Origin: Botrimarina colliarenosi
GTDB lineage: Bacteria; Planctomycetota; Planctomycetia; Pirellulales; Lacipirellulaceae
Direction: 5' to 3'
Assembly: GCF_007859955.1 (NCBI RefSeq)
Contig: NZ_SJPR01000003.1
Coordinates: 479,496 to 543,495, forward strand
DNA: 64,000 bases
Shown: piece after piece, positions 43,775 to 54,843 of the stretch
Layout: the number at the start of each line of letters is the position of its first letter
Position numbering within the stretch: the stretch's first letter is position 1
Made by a program: the position numbers and the translations under genes
The notes under the pieces: generated by a model
The model's input: only the letters and a program-made list of their open reading frames with translations
What the model was told of the DNA's origin: nothing
Database searches by the model: none

Positions 43775-44941
43775 TCAATAGGCGGCGGTCGCACGCAGGA
43801 AGAAGCCGTCCAGCGTCATCATGTTCGCATCGTCCATCGAGTAGATCTGGCTGGGGGTTACGGCGGTGTTGTACTCCGCGCGGTGGCCAAGATCATGCCA
43901 GGCCGACAGCAGGTAACCACCCGAGACCGAGATGTTCTGGGTGATGTAACCGGTGAGGCCCGCCTCGATCTCGGTGACCGGGATCACTTGGGTGGTAGTG
44001 AGCGAAACGTCGGTGAACCCGGGGCCGCCCGCAACGCCGTACTTCACGTCGCCCAAGAGCAGTGAGATGTCGCCCTTGATGTAGGCGCTGAGCATGCCGC
44101 TCCGGCCAATGTAGCGACGGCCTGTCATGCCGAACCGCAGACCAACGCCGTCGAAATCGACCGAGCTGACCGCCGAGCGGTCGGGGGCCGTGTTGATGGG
44201 GTCGCGAACCGTCTGATAGCCGAGTGAGCTATCGACGTTGGCGATTCGGATGCCGCCGCCCCAAGTGATGTCCCAAGCTGGGCAGACGGGGCCGCAGCAC
44301 GGGTCACAGCAATCGCCGCAGTCACCGCACGGTGAGCCGAGCGGGCAGCCTAGCGGGATCGTCTTCGAGAAACCAATGTCGTAGTTCTTGATGTTGACGT
44401 CCGCGTAGCCGACCAACTCGTCACCGTCGCCGAGGGCGGCCTCGTAGGGGCCGTACAGCGTGCTATCGGCGTCGTTGGCGTTGGGGCCCGACGCGAAGCC
44501 GCCGCCGCTGTTGAAATTGGTGTAGGTGAAGCGGATCTCGCTGCCGCAGTCACAAAGACGGTAGCCGGCGAAGAGACGGTAAGAGTCGCCATAGTTCATG
44601 TTGAACTGATGGAAGGTCTCAAGATCATCCGTAACGCTGATCTCGCGGTAGGCCGTCGCCTCGCTGAACTGAGTGCGGACACTCAGATACTCGCCGCCCA
44701 CGAACACTTGGCCGCAGGGACCCATTCCGCATGGGGCGCAGCCGAGGTCGCAGACTTCGCCGCAATCGCCGCAATCCATCGAGCCGCAGTCGCAGCTGGT
44801 CTGCTGGATTGGGTTGGTGAGTAGATCGCTCCCTTCGAACGTCGCCGCAACGGCGCCCCGATCGGTCGTCTGGGCGTTGAGGCTACTGGCGGCGCCAGCA
44901 GCCAAGAGGAGCGCGCACGCTCCGCGCAAGAAAATAGACAT
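43775..44941 (-). CDS. Cysteine-rich Lpg1974-type outer-membrane beta-barrel protein
   Basis: 388 residues with signal peptide MSIFLRGACALLLAAGAASSLNA. Alternating beta-strand pattern and a C-terminal aromatic end (FFLRATAAY) suit a porin-like barrel of the Lpg1974/MOMP type. Two Cys/Gly clusters stand out: residues of about 49-77 (CDCGSMDCGDCGEVCD...) and a second near 200-222 (CGDCGDCCDPCCGP). By analogy with the cysteine-rich Omp/MOMP proteins of Chlamydiae these may form disulfide cross-links in the cell envelope, which is inference. The ribosome-binding region lies in a run of eight G (44950-44957 on plus as C). Confidence 0.75.
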   Translation of the reverse strand: MSIFLRGACALLLAAGAASSLNAQTTDRGAVAATFEGSDLLTNPIQQTSCDCGSMDCGDCGEVCDLGCAPCGMGPCGQVFVGGEYLSVRTQFSEATAYREISVTDDLETFHQFNMNYGDSYRLFAGYRLCDCGSEIRFTYTNFNSGGGFASGPNANDADSTLYGPYEAALGDGDELVGYADVNIKNYDIGFSKTIPLGCPLGSPCGDCGDCCDPCCGPVCPAWDITWGGGIRIANVDSSLGYQTVRDPINTAPDRSAVSSVDFDGVGLRFGMTGRRYIGRSGMLSAYIKGDISLLLGDVKYGVAGGPGFTDVSLTTTQVIPVTEIEAGLTGYITQNISVSGGYLLSAWHDLGHRAEYNTAVTPSQIYSMDDANMMTLDGFFLRATAAY

Positions 44942-45494
44942 CCTGTCATCCCCCCCCTGGGTGTTTCCGCTTGGCGACGGCGGCGGTTCGCGTCTCGTTC
45001 TTGGCCTAGGTCTGCCAGAACCAGCCGCGACGGGGCGTTACGCAACGCTCCCGTTTGGACCTCGCCCTCATGATCGCCAACTCCTTCCCAAGGATCGGAT
45101 GCGACGCAACCGGTCTTGCATGCTTTTCTGGAAGATCAGGCGTGATCGGCGCCGTCAGAACAACCGACTTTAACGGCGCCAGCGTCAGGGGCCGCCCAGA
45201 CCGGACAGTTTCTCGGGTGACCTCAAGAGGCGCCTCGCAATCCCCGATCCTCCCCCGTCGCGAGACATGGGAGGGTCCCCGTTCCCCATACAAAGGAGAG
45301 GAAGTCCAACCTCCAGAGTCCGGGTTTCGGTTCCCACCTCGCTAAACGAAAAAAGCCCCCTCCCGCGTTGGGAGGGGGCTCTTGAGGTAAAAACGCAGTC
45401 GCTGTCTGCCTCAATCGACGGTCCTTCGGACGATGGTGCGGAGGCGCCCAAGCCACCCACACGAGGGGCCCAAAGACCGGCGGGGAAGCGACTC
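44942..45494. other. Intergenic region between two minus-strand genes
   Basis: It holds the promoter side of the outer-membrane protein gene and the terminator of the next gene (45349-45380). No other gene is convincing; short frames here are GC-rich and without family features. Confidence 0.4.
45349..45380 (-). terminator. Rho-independent terminator
   Basis: On the minus strand an 11-bp stem (AGCCCCCTCCC and complement), a five-base loop and six T. It follows the PEP-CTERM gene ending at 45495. Confidence 0.88.
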
Positions 45495-46301
45495 TCAGCC
45501 GCGACGCCGCGACGCGATGGTCACAAGGCCCAAGGCGGCCATCAGGGCCGTCGTCGGTTCGGGGATTTCTTCGAATCCGAACGGGGTGTCGGGGTAGACG
45601 TCAATCGGCTGCATCACTGCGTAAGGGCGTGGCGTCTGCAGGTAGCCGGCGACAGCCGCCGAGACCGGGTAGTTCGGCAGCGTCACGTTCGTGGTCTGGT
45701 TGGTGCCGATGTAGGTCAAGCTGAGTTCCGAGTTGCCGGTGGTGTCGGCCCCGCCGTTGGGAGTGAAGAACACCGAGGTGTAGTCGGCGAACCTCATCAT
45801 GCCGCCGTTGTCGTCGTCCCGGTCGATATCGACCTGGAACCGAACCACTTCGCCCGGCTTCAGGCCGCCACGGGCGCCGAAGTCGACGACGAGCACGTCG
45901 CCACCCTCTTCAAGCCGCGTATCGAATTCGATATCGGGTGTCGAGAACCCGGTGATCGCGTACTCGCCGTTGGCGGGGTACGGATAGGAGTTCGTTTCTT
46001 CCTTGCGGAAGAAGACGTTGGAGAACCCGTAGTTCGTGTCGCCGATCGACATCCGGAACTCGTCGATCGCGAACGGCGCATCGGATTCGTTGCCGAGCTG
46101 GATGAAGGGCATGTTGTACTCGTAGACCTGGGTAGACCAACCGGTCCACAACGCGGTCATCTTCGAGTTCATGTCCGTCGGGGCGGCGAGGACCGTCTCG
46201 AGGCTGCTGAAATTGATCGTGGCCGCACTGGCTGCGGTCGTCAGGGCGAACGCCGCCGCGATGGCGAGCATCCGATTCGTGAGCGTCTTGTAAGGGATCA
46301 T
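45495..46301 (-). CDS. PEP-CTERM exported protein of unknown function
   Basis: 268 residues. Signal peptide (about 1-26, ending ASAA), beta-rich middle with no family I recognise, and a PEP-CTERM tail (IPEPTTALMAALGLVTIASRR). Probably surface- or matrix-associated. A terminator follows; upstream is a 734-base gap with no clear gene. Confidence 0.8.
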   Translation of the reverse strand: MIPYKTLTNRMLAIAAAFALTTAASAATINFSSLETVLAAPTDMNSKMTALWTGWSTQVYEYNMPFIQLGNESDAPFAIDEFRMSIGDTNYGFSNVFFRKEETNSYPYPANGEYAITGFSTPDIEFDTRLEEGGDVLVVDFGARGGLKPGEVVRFQVDIDRDDDNGGMMRFADYTSVFFTPNGGADTTGNSELSLTYIGTNQTTNVTLPNYPVSAAVAGYLQTPRPYAVMQPIDVYPDTPFGFEEIPEPTTALMAALGLVTIASRRRG

Positions 46302-47035
46302 CTTCTTTGGGCGCCTCTAAGGGACCCTCGCTGGATCAACCAGCTGAGGGCAGGTGGGAATCAAGGGGAAGCAATCAAACAAGCGGACTTCTAAGCGCAA
46401 TCAGCAGAGCGTCGTGGTGCGTGCCATTAGGCGTCGCGCGATTGCGACGGGGCCGGGCGACGATCCAGAGCGGTGAGGCCTAGGAAGTGAGGGAGAACCC
46501 CACTTGGCCGCCGGCGATCGCGGGCGAGACGCCTAACTAGAGGATCCGGCGGAGGGACCTTGGCGTGCCTACGCCCCACGGGGGCGGACGCGAACGCCTC
46601 GCGCTCGGCGGTGAGGCGTCCAAGCGGGGCGATTGAGCCCCGTTGAGCGCGCACCACGAGCGGGTCTTTGCAGCGGATTCGAAAGTCGCTTAGCCCCGGG
46701 GCGTCAACTCGCTGGGCATGCAATCGCATGCGGCGAAGAGGAGGGCGGCTTTCTTCCCACGAAGCCCGTTAGAAGCGGGCAAGAAGGGCTGAAGGCCGAC
46801 CTAAGAATGCCAGAAGCTGCACGACGGATCGCTCCGCCGCCGCCGAATTGACACTCACGAGGACGACTCCAGATAACTTGGTGGGGGACCTATTTACACA
46901 GGTGGCTGCGGGTTTACCGCAGGCACTCCTTCAGAATAGATAGACCCGAACGATTGTCAACGACTTTTCCGCCTGGGTTGAGATTCCGGGGCGGTTTCGC
47001 GGACGGCCCCCCTCTGGAGGACCCCTCGGCGGTCT
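46302..47035. other. Intergenic region of about 730 bases
   Basis: No gene is supported. A 100-codon minus-strand frame at 46427-46729 lacks family features and is Arg-rich. TTGACA at 46848 with GATAAC 18 bases downstream looks like a sigma-70 promoter on plus, but no gene follows in that direction. A small hairpin (TGCGGGTTTACCGCA) lies near 46907. Confidence 0.35.
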
Positions 47036-47923
47036 TCAGAGCCAATCGAGGCCGAGATCGAGCCCGATGGCGGAGTGGGTTAGAGCCCCGACGCTGATCC
47101 GATCGACGCCGGTTGTCGCGATGGCGCCGATGGTGTCGAGCCGCACCCCGCCCGAGGCTTCCAGGACGACTCCCGGCGCCCCAGCGTTACGCACGGCGAC
47201 CGCCTCGCGCAGTTGATCCAGCGTCATATTGTCGAGCAACACGATGTCGGGGCCGGCCGGGAGGACCCCGCTCAGCTGGTCGAGCGAATCGACCTCGACT
47301 TCGATGACCCGCCCCGGCTGCTGCTCTCGGGCGCGCCGGACCGCCTCCGCGGGTGTCATCCCCGCTTGATCCGCCAGCGCGAGGTGATTGTCCTTGATCA
47401 TCACCGCGTCGAAGAGCCCGGTGCGATGGTTGTGTCCGCCGCCGCAATGGACGGCATGCTTTTCGAGCCGACGCCAGCCGGGCGTGGTCTTGCGGGTGTC
47501 GTAGACCGCCGCCCGCGAGGGGCCGACCGCCTCGACATAGCGGCGAGTGAGCGTCGCGACCCCGCAAAGCCGGCTCATGAGGTTAAGCGTCACCCGTTCG
47601 CAGCGCAGCAGATCGCGGGCGGCGCCTTCGAGCGTCCCAACCACGGAGCCCGGCTCCAGCGTGTCGCCGTCGTCGAGCGTGGGCTGCCACGAGGCGTCGG
47701 CGCCCGCCTCTTCCAGGACGATCGTCGCCACGCGCCCGCCGGCCAGAACGCCGCGCTGCCGCGAGACGACCGCCGCCTTGCCCCGCCGCTCGGCGCCGAC
47801 AACCGCGAGGCTGGTGACGTCACCGGCGTCGCCGAGGTCCTCCCGCAGGGCGAGCCGCACCAATTCGCGGCAATCTTGAATCAGGGCTTCGTCCCACTCA
47901 ACGGTTTGAAAGTTCGCTGTCAT
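47036..47923 (-). CDS. nadC: Nicotinate-nucleotide pyrophosphorylase (carboxylating)
   Basis: 295 residues, quinolinate phosphoribosyltransferase of NAD synthesis. Typical blocks: LREDLGDAGDVTS, ERVTLNLMSRLCGVAT, DTRKTTPGWRRLEKHAVHCGGGHNHR, VMIKDNHL and LEASGGVRLDTI. Full length. No nadA or nadB adjacent. It is followed by the ligA gene on the same strand but separated from it by family A and B repeats. Confidence 0.96.
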   Translation of the reverse strand: MTANFQTVEWDEALIQDCRELVRLALREDLGDAGDVTSLAVVGAERRGKAAVVSRQRGVLAGGRVATIVLEEAGADASWQPTLDDGDTLEPGSVVGTLEGAARDLLRCERVTLNLMSRLCGVATLTRRYVEAVGPSRAAVYDTRKTTPGWRRLEKHAVHCGGGHNHRTGLFDAVMIKDNHLALADQAGMTPAEAVRRAREQQPGRVIEVEVDSLDQLSGVLPAGPDIVLLDNMTLDQLREAVAVRNAGAPGVVLEASGGVRLDTIGAIATTGVDRISVGALTHSAIGLDLGLDWL

Positions 47924-47970
47924 TACCTATCACTCAGAGCGGGGAACCACAGATGGACACTGGTAAGTCG

Positions 47971-48063
47971 ATTTGTAGGAGGCGTCTCCGACGCCGATGA
48001 CGGTATCCACAGCAGAACGGCGTGGTGTGCGTAATCGGCGTCTGGAGACGCCTCCTACAGATT
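47971..48063. repeat. Palindromic repeat, family A copy 2
   Basis: Left arm from 47971 (TTGTAGGAGGCGTCTCCGAC) and right arm to 48063, imperfect complements with one indel. The core matches copy 1 at 20351-20441. It sits between nadC and ligA. Confidence 0.85.
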
Positions 48064-48068
48064 TGAAC

Positions 48069-50419
<2,351 letters not shown>

Positions 50420-50425
50420 TTATTT

Positions 50426-50455
50426 ACCGCCGATTAACGCGGATGAACACGGATG
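50426..50455 (+). repeat. Family B copy 2, upstream of ligA
   Basis: CCGCCGATTAACGCGGATGA then ACACGGATG, similar to copy 1 in the ligA 3' end. Confidence 0.6.
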
Positions 50456-50501
50456 CTGTCTAGCGATTCGGGCCGGGCCTGCCAAACCATATCGGCGTAA
50501 T

Positions 50502-50519
50502 TCCGCGTCTATCGGCGGC
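50502..50519 (-). repeat. Family B partial copy 3
   Basis: TCCGCGTCTATCGGCGGC on plus, matching the inverse of copy 1 but shorter. Confidence 0.5.
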
Positions 50520-50595
50520 AGAAAACGACGGTGGTGGCGGGTTGCTTGGCCGCCGGGTATCGTACGGGACTGCCTCCAGGACAGCCACGCCCGCT

Positions 50596-53541
50596 ATGTC
50601 GATCGCCCCCGAACCTGCCGAAACCGCGACCAGCGTGATCCGCGTTCAGGGCGCCCGCACCCACAATCTGAAGGACGTCGATCTCGACCTGCCGCGGAAC
50701 TCGCTCATTGTCTTCTGCGGCGCCTCGGGCAGTGGCAAGACGTCGATGGCGATCGACACCCTCTACGCCGAGGGGCAGCGCCGCTACATCGAGAGCTTTA
50801 GCGCCTACACGCGGCAGTTCCTCGAGCAGCTCGACAAGCCCGACTGCGAGCGGATCGACGGCCTGCCGCCGGCGATCGCCGTCACGCGGGCGAGCGGGTC
50901 ACGTTCAAACCGGGCGACGGTCGCCACGGCGACGGAGGTAGCCGACCACCTGCGGGTGCTGTTCGCACGCGTCGGCATGATCGTCTGCCCGGAGTGTCAG
51001 ATCGAGGTGCGTCGGGACACGGTCGATACGATCGTCGACGCGCTCCGCGGCCTCGCCGAGGGCGAGCGGGCGATGCTCGGCTTCGAAGCGCCGCTCGGCG
51101 AGCAGCCGGCGGCGCGGGTCGCGGAACTGATCGAGGCGGGCTACGTCCGCGCGCTGGTCGGCGACGAGGTCGTCGCGTTGGCCGACCTCGCCCACGGCGC
51201 CACGGTCCCGGAGAGGATCACCGTCGTCGTGGATCGATTTGTTGGCGGGCGCGTCGACGCCGATCGACTCGGCGAGTCGGTTGAGACGGCGATTGCGGGA
51301 GGGGAAGGGGCGTGCGTTGTGGTCACTCCGGGCGCTGACGCTTCCGGCTCGCCAGTCCCCCCGCCCCCCGTCCCCCGCACCCGCTCTTTCGACACTCGCT
51401 TGCGGTGTAACGGCTGTGCGCGCGAGTTCGCGGCGCCCGAACCGCCGCTATTCAACTTCAACAGTCCCCTCGGCGCGTGCCCCGAGTGCGAGGGTTTCGG
51501 CAGCGTTGTCGAGACCGACATGGACTTAGTCGTCCCCGACAAGTCGTTGTCGCTCAAGCAGGGCGCGGTGGCGCCATGGCGGACGCCGGCCTATGAGCAT
51601 GAGCTAAAGGAGCTACTGGAGCTGGCGCCCGACTACGGGATCGACGTCGACGCCCCCTACGCCGAGCTTCCGCCCGAAGTGGTGCGGATGGTGATCGAAG
51701 GGGTCCCCGAGCGCGACTTCGGGGGGCTCAACGGCTTCATCCAGTGGCTCGAGCGACGCAAGTACAAGATGCACCTACGGGTGTTTCTCAGCCGCTGGCG
51801 GTCGTACCGGCCGTGCCCCGCGTGCGGCGGCGATCGGTTGCGGCCCGAGGCGCTCGCCGTCCGCGTCGGGGGAAAGCACTTTGCCGAGCTGTGCCGTTTG
51901 GAAGTCCGCGATGCGGTCCGTTGGTTCGAGGCGCTACCGCTCGAAGGAGCGGACGCCGAAATCGCCCGCGCGGTGCTCACCGACGTGACGGCCCGGCTCA
52001 ACTACCTGGCGGAGGTCGGCGTCGGCTACCTGACGCTCGACCGCACGCTCCGCACCCTCAGCACCGGCGAAGCACAGCGCGTCGCGATGACGGCGACGCT
52101 CGGCTCGAATCTCGTCGATATGCTCTACGTCCTCGACGAGCCCTCGACCGGGCTGCACCCGGTCGATGTGGCGCCGCTCGTGGGGGCGCTGCGGCGGTTG
52201 CGTGATCGCGGCAACACCGTGATTGTTGTCGAGCATGAGGAAGAGGCGATCCGTGCGGCGGACCATGCCGTTGAGTTCGGCCCGCTCGCCGGTGTCGAAG
52301 GGGGCGAGATTGTCTTCGAGGGCCCGCCCGACCAGCTCGTCAACGAGAAACAGAGCCGCACCGGCGATTGGCTCTCGGGTCGGCGGATGGTTTACCGGAC
52401 CGCCGAGAACCGTCGGTCCCCGCAGCAAGGGAAGCTAACGCTCCTCGGCGCCACTGGGGCCAATCTGGGCGGAGAGGGCAGGGCAGACGCCGGCAACGCG
52501 GGCCTCGACGTCGAATTCCCGCTCGGGGTTCTGACCGTCATGACGGGCGTCAGCGGCGCCGGTAAGAGTAGCCTCGTGCGGCGGACGCTGTTCCCCGCCC
52601 TCAACGACCGGCTGCACGACGGCAATGGGTCGGCCGAGGCGAGGCACGAGGCCGACCGGCCGCTGCCGTACGTCGACTTGCTGGGCTGGAAGCAGCTCGA
52701 CGACGTCGTGTTCGTCGACCAGTCGCCGATCAGCCGCTCGCCGCGCTCGAACCCCGTCACTTACGTGAAGGCGATGGACCCGATCCGGGCGCTCTTCGCC
52801 GATCTGCCCGACGCCAAGGCCCGTGGCTACACGGCGAGTCACTTCAGCTTCAACGTCGATGGCGGCCGCTGCGAGGCGTGTCAGGGGGCGGGCCATGTCG
52901 AAGTCGATATGCAGTTCCTCGCGGACATCACGATGCGCTGCCGCGAGTGCGACGGCCGACGCTATCGCGACGAGGTCCTCGACGTGCATTATCGCGATCG
53001 CGATATCGCCGAAGTCCTGCAGATGACGGTCCACGAAGCGATCCGTTTCTTCCGCGGCGAGACCAAGATCCAGCAACGCCTGCGGCCGCTGATTGATGTG
53101 GGCCTCGATTACCTGCAGCTCGGTCAGCCGGCGAGCACCCTGTCGGGCGGCGAAGCGCAGCGGCTCAAGCTGGCCGGGCGGCTGGCGACCAAGTCGGCCG
53201 GTCGCACGCTGTTCTTGCTCGACGAGCCAACGACCGGACTGCACTTCTCGGATGTGGAGCAACTCGTGGATTGCTTCAACGCCCTGGTCGATGTCGGGCA
53301 CTCGCTCATCGTGATCGAGCACAACGTGCCGATGATGATGGCCGCCGACTGGCTTATCGACCTCGGCCCCGGCGCCGCGGCGGATGGCGGCCGTGTCGTC
53401 GCGCAAGGGACGCCGGAGTCGGTGGCCCAGTGCGCGGAGTCGGCGACCGGCCGTGTGCTCGCCGAGGCGCTCGCACGGCGCGACGCGGCGATCGCTGCGC
53501 TCGAGGCGGAGGAAGAAGAGTTGGAGGAGGACGAGGTGTGA
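50596..53541 (+). CDS. uvrA: UvrA-family excinuclease ATPase, divergent paralogue
   Basis: 981 residues, two ABC ATPase halves. Walker A: GASGSGKTS and GVSGAGKSS. Zinc-finger Cys pairs are present (CPEC, CNGC / CPEC, and CEAC / CREC). The UvrB-binding-domain region appears present. It departs from standard UvrA: the first ABC signature is LSTGEAQR (usually LSGGE), and the usual IEQK block after GLPPAI reads VTRA. It may be a second-class UvrA rather than the canonical one. Residues of about 242-252 are encoded by a repeat (51321-51353), a likely in-frame insertion. ATG 50596 fits the family start. Confidence 0.88.
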   Translation: MSIAPEPAETATSVIRVQGARTHNLKDVDLDLPRNSLIVFCGASGSGKTSMAIDTLYAEGQRRYIESFSAYTRQFLEQLDKPDCERIDGLPPAIAVTRASGSRSNRATVATATEVADHLRVLFARVGMIVCPECQIEVRRDTVDTIVDALRGLAEGERAMLGFEAPLGEQPAARVAELIEAGYVRALVGDEVVALADLAHGATVPERITVVVDRFVGGRVDADRLGESVETAIAGGEGACVVVTPGADASGSPVPPPPVPRTRSFDTRLRCNGCAREFAAPEPPLFNFNSPLGACPECEGFGSVVETDMDLVVPDKSLSLKQGAVAPWRTPAYEHELKELLELAPDYGIDVDAPYAELPPEVVRMVIEGVPERDFGGLNGFIQWLERRKYKMHLRVFLSRWRSYRPCPACGGDRLRPEALAVRVGGKHFAELCRLEVRDAVRWFEALPLEGADAEIARAVLTDVTARLNYLAEVGVGYLTLDRTLRTLSTGEAQRVAMTATLGSNLVDMLYVLDEPSTGLHPVDVAPLVGALRRLRDRGNTVIVVEHEEEAIRAADHAVEFGPLAGVEGGEIVFEGPPDQLVNEKQSRTGDWLSGRRMVYRTAENRRSPQQGKLTLLGATGANLGGEGRADAGNAGLDVEFPLGVLTVMTGVSGAGKSSLVRRTLFPALNDRLHDGNGSAEARHEADRPLPYVDLLGWKQLDDVVFVDQSPISRSPRSNPVTYVKAMDPIRALFADLPDAKARGYTASHFSFNVDGGRCEACQGAGHVEVDMQFLADITMRCRECDGRRYRDEVLDVHYRDRDIAEVLQMTVHEAIRFFRGETKIQQRLRPLIDVGLDYLQLGQPASTLSGGEAQRLKLAGRLATKSAGRTLFLLDEPTTGLHFSDVEQLVDCFNALVDVGHSLIVIEHNVPMMMAADWLIDLGPGAAADGGRVVAQGTPESVAQCAESATGRVLAEALARRDAAIAALEAEEEELEEDEV
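51321..51353 (+). repeat. Family D copy 4, in-frame within uvrA
   Basis: The sequence (TCACTCCGGGCGCTGACGCT then TCCGGCTCGCC) closely matches the intergenic copy at 53547-53615 read on its minus strand. It encodes TPGADASGSP, an insert-like stretch before the proline-rich PVPPPPVPRT. Confidence 0.75.
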
Positions 53542-53546
53542 CGCAC

Positions 53547-53615
53547 CTCCGGGAGCTGACGCTTCCCGGCTCGATAGCCGAGTTGCAGCGAGCCGGGAAG
53601 CGTCAGCTCCCGGAG
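53547..53615. repeat. Family D copy 5, perfect palindrome after uvrA
   Basis: A perfect 27-bp inverted repeat: arms at 53547-53573 and 53589-53615 with a 15-base loop; core GGGAGCTGACGCTTCCCGGC. It lies five bases after the uvrA stop and just before the ThiF-like start. Confidence 0.92.
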
Positions 53616-53632
53616 TGAACCACCAACCAGCC

Positions 53633-54667
53633 ATGCCCCCCAAAGACCCCTACGCTCGCTACGCCAAACAGACGCGTTTCGCCCCTTTGGGAGAAGCGGG
53701 CCAGGCGAGGCTCGCAACGAGTAGCGTGCTCCTCTGCGGCTGCGGCGCCCTCGGCTCGGTGATCGCCAGTACGCTGGTCCGCGCCGGCGTCGGCAAGCTT
53801 ACGGTCGTCGATCGTGATTTCTTGGAAGTCTCGAATCTGCAGCGGCAGGTTCTCTTCGACGAGAACGACATCGCCGAAGGCTTGCCAAAGGCGGTCGCCG
53901 CAGCGAACCACCTCCGCGCCGCCAATTCGACGGTCGAGGTCGAGCCCCTCGTCGCCGACGTGACGGCGGCGAACCTGCCCAGCCTCGCCGCGGGCTGCGA
54001 CCTGCTGCTCGACGGCACGGACAACTTCGAGACGCGGCTCCTGCTCAACGACTACGCGGTCCGCGAAGGGGTCCCATGGGTTTACGGCGGGGTGATCGGC
54101 GCCGAGGGACGCGTCATGCCGATCGTCCCGGGCTCATCAGCGTGCTTGGCGTGCCTGCTGCCGGAGCCACCCGCCGCCGGCGAGACCGAGACGTGCGACT
54201 CGGCCGGGGTGCTCGGCCCCGCGGTCAACGTCGTCGCGTCGCTGCAGGCGATGGAGGCGATCAAGCTGCTAGCCGGCGCGGGGGACGCCATCGCCCACGG
54301 CCTCACGGTTGTCGATCTGTGGGCGGGCCGCTGGCGTCGCTTAGCGGTGCCGCGCGACCCGTCTTGTCGCTGCTGTGGCCAGCGACAGTTTGATTGGCTC
54401 GAGGGCCGACGCGGCAGCCGGGCGGTCGTCCTCTGCGGCCGCGGCGCCGTGCAGATCAGTCCTCCGGAAGGGTCGCCGCCGGTTGATCTTGCCGTGATGC
54501 GGGCGAAGCTGGCGCCGCTAGGCGTGGTAGCAGGGAACGCTCACTTGCTGCGTCTGAACTACGACGGCCACGAGGTGACACTCTTCGCCGATGGCCGCGC
54601 CATTATTAGCGGCGTCGACGACGAAGCGGCGGCGCGGAGCGTCTGGAACCGCGTTTTAGGCGGGTAA
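53633..54667 (+). CDS. ThiF/MoeB/HesA-family adenylyltransferase
   Basis: 344 residues, an E1-like enzyme activating a sulfur-carrier protein. GCGALGS nucleotide loop, DRDFLEVSNLQRQVLF, DGTDNFETRLLLNDY, and zinc Cys pairs CLAC and CCG. A probable reactive Cys is in ETCDSAG. An extra C-terminal domain of about 85 residues (ending LFADGRAIISGVDDEAAARSV) replaces the rhodanese domain found in some relatives. No ThiS/MoaD-like partner is adjacent. ATG 53633 is chosen; the longer frame is uvrA overlap. Confidence 0.9.
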   Translation: MPPKDPYARYAKQTRFAPLGEAGQARLATSSVLLCGCGALGSVIASTLVRAGVGKLTVVDRDFLEVSNLQRQVLFDENDIAEGLPKAVAAANHLRAANSTVEVEPLVADVTAANLPSLAAGCDLLLDGTDNFETRLLLNDYAVREGVPWVYGGVIGAEGRVMPIVPGSSACLACLLPEPPAAGETETCDSAGVLGPAVNVVASLQAMEAIKLLAGAGDAIAHGLTVVDLWAGRWRRLAVPRDPSCRCCGQRQFDWLEGRRGSRAVVLCGRGAVQISPPEGSPPVDLAVMRAKLAPLGVVAGNAHLLRLNYDGHEVTLFADGRAIISGVDDEAAARSVWNRVLGG

Positions 54668-54843
54668 ACCCGGGGACGAGCCGTCTGCTGGGCAAGCCGT
54701 TGGGCGACTCCCCGACGGTCGCGGTTCGTACGCAGCGCGTTGTCCCGCTCAACTTTGCCGGCCGTTCTAGCCGACCATAACGCTACGGTCACACATCCCG
54801 GGGGGGACGCGGCCGCTTTTCTTTGCGAGTCGTGTAGAGCGTT

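Noticed and set aside
46427..46729. 100-codon minus-strand frame
   Set aside because: No family feature, weak start, basic low-complexity composition.
46848..46877. Sigma-70-like promoter on plus (TTGACA, 18 bases, GATAAC)
   Set aside because: No plus-strand gene follows and no small-RNA terminator is seen; a chance match is likely.
52435..53643. 402-codon minus-strand frame
   Set aside because: Antisense shadow of uvrA, Arg-rich, no domains.
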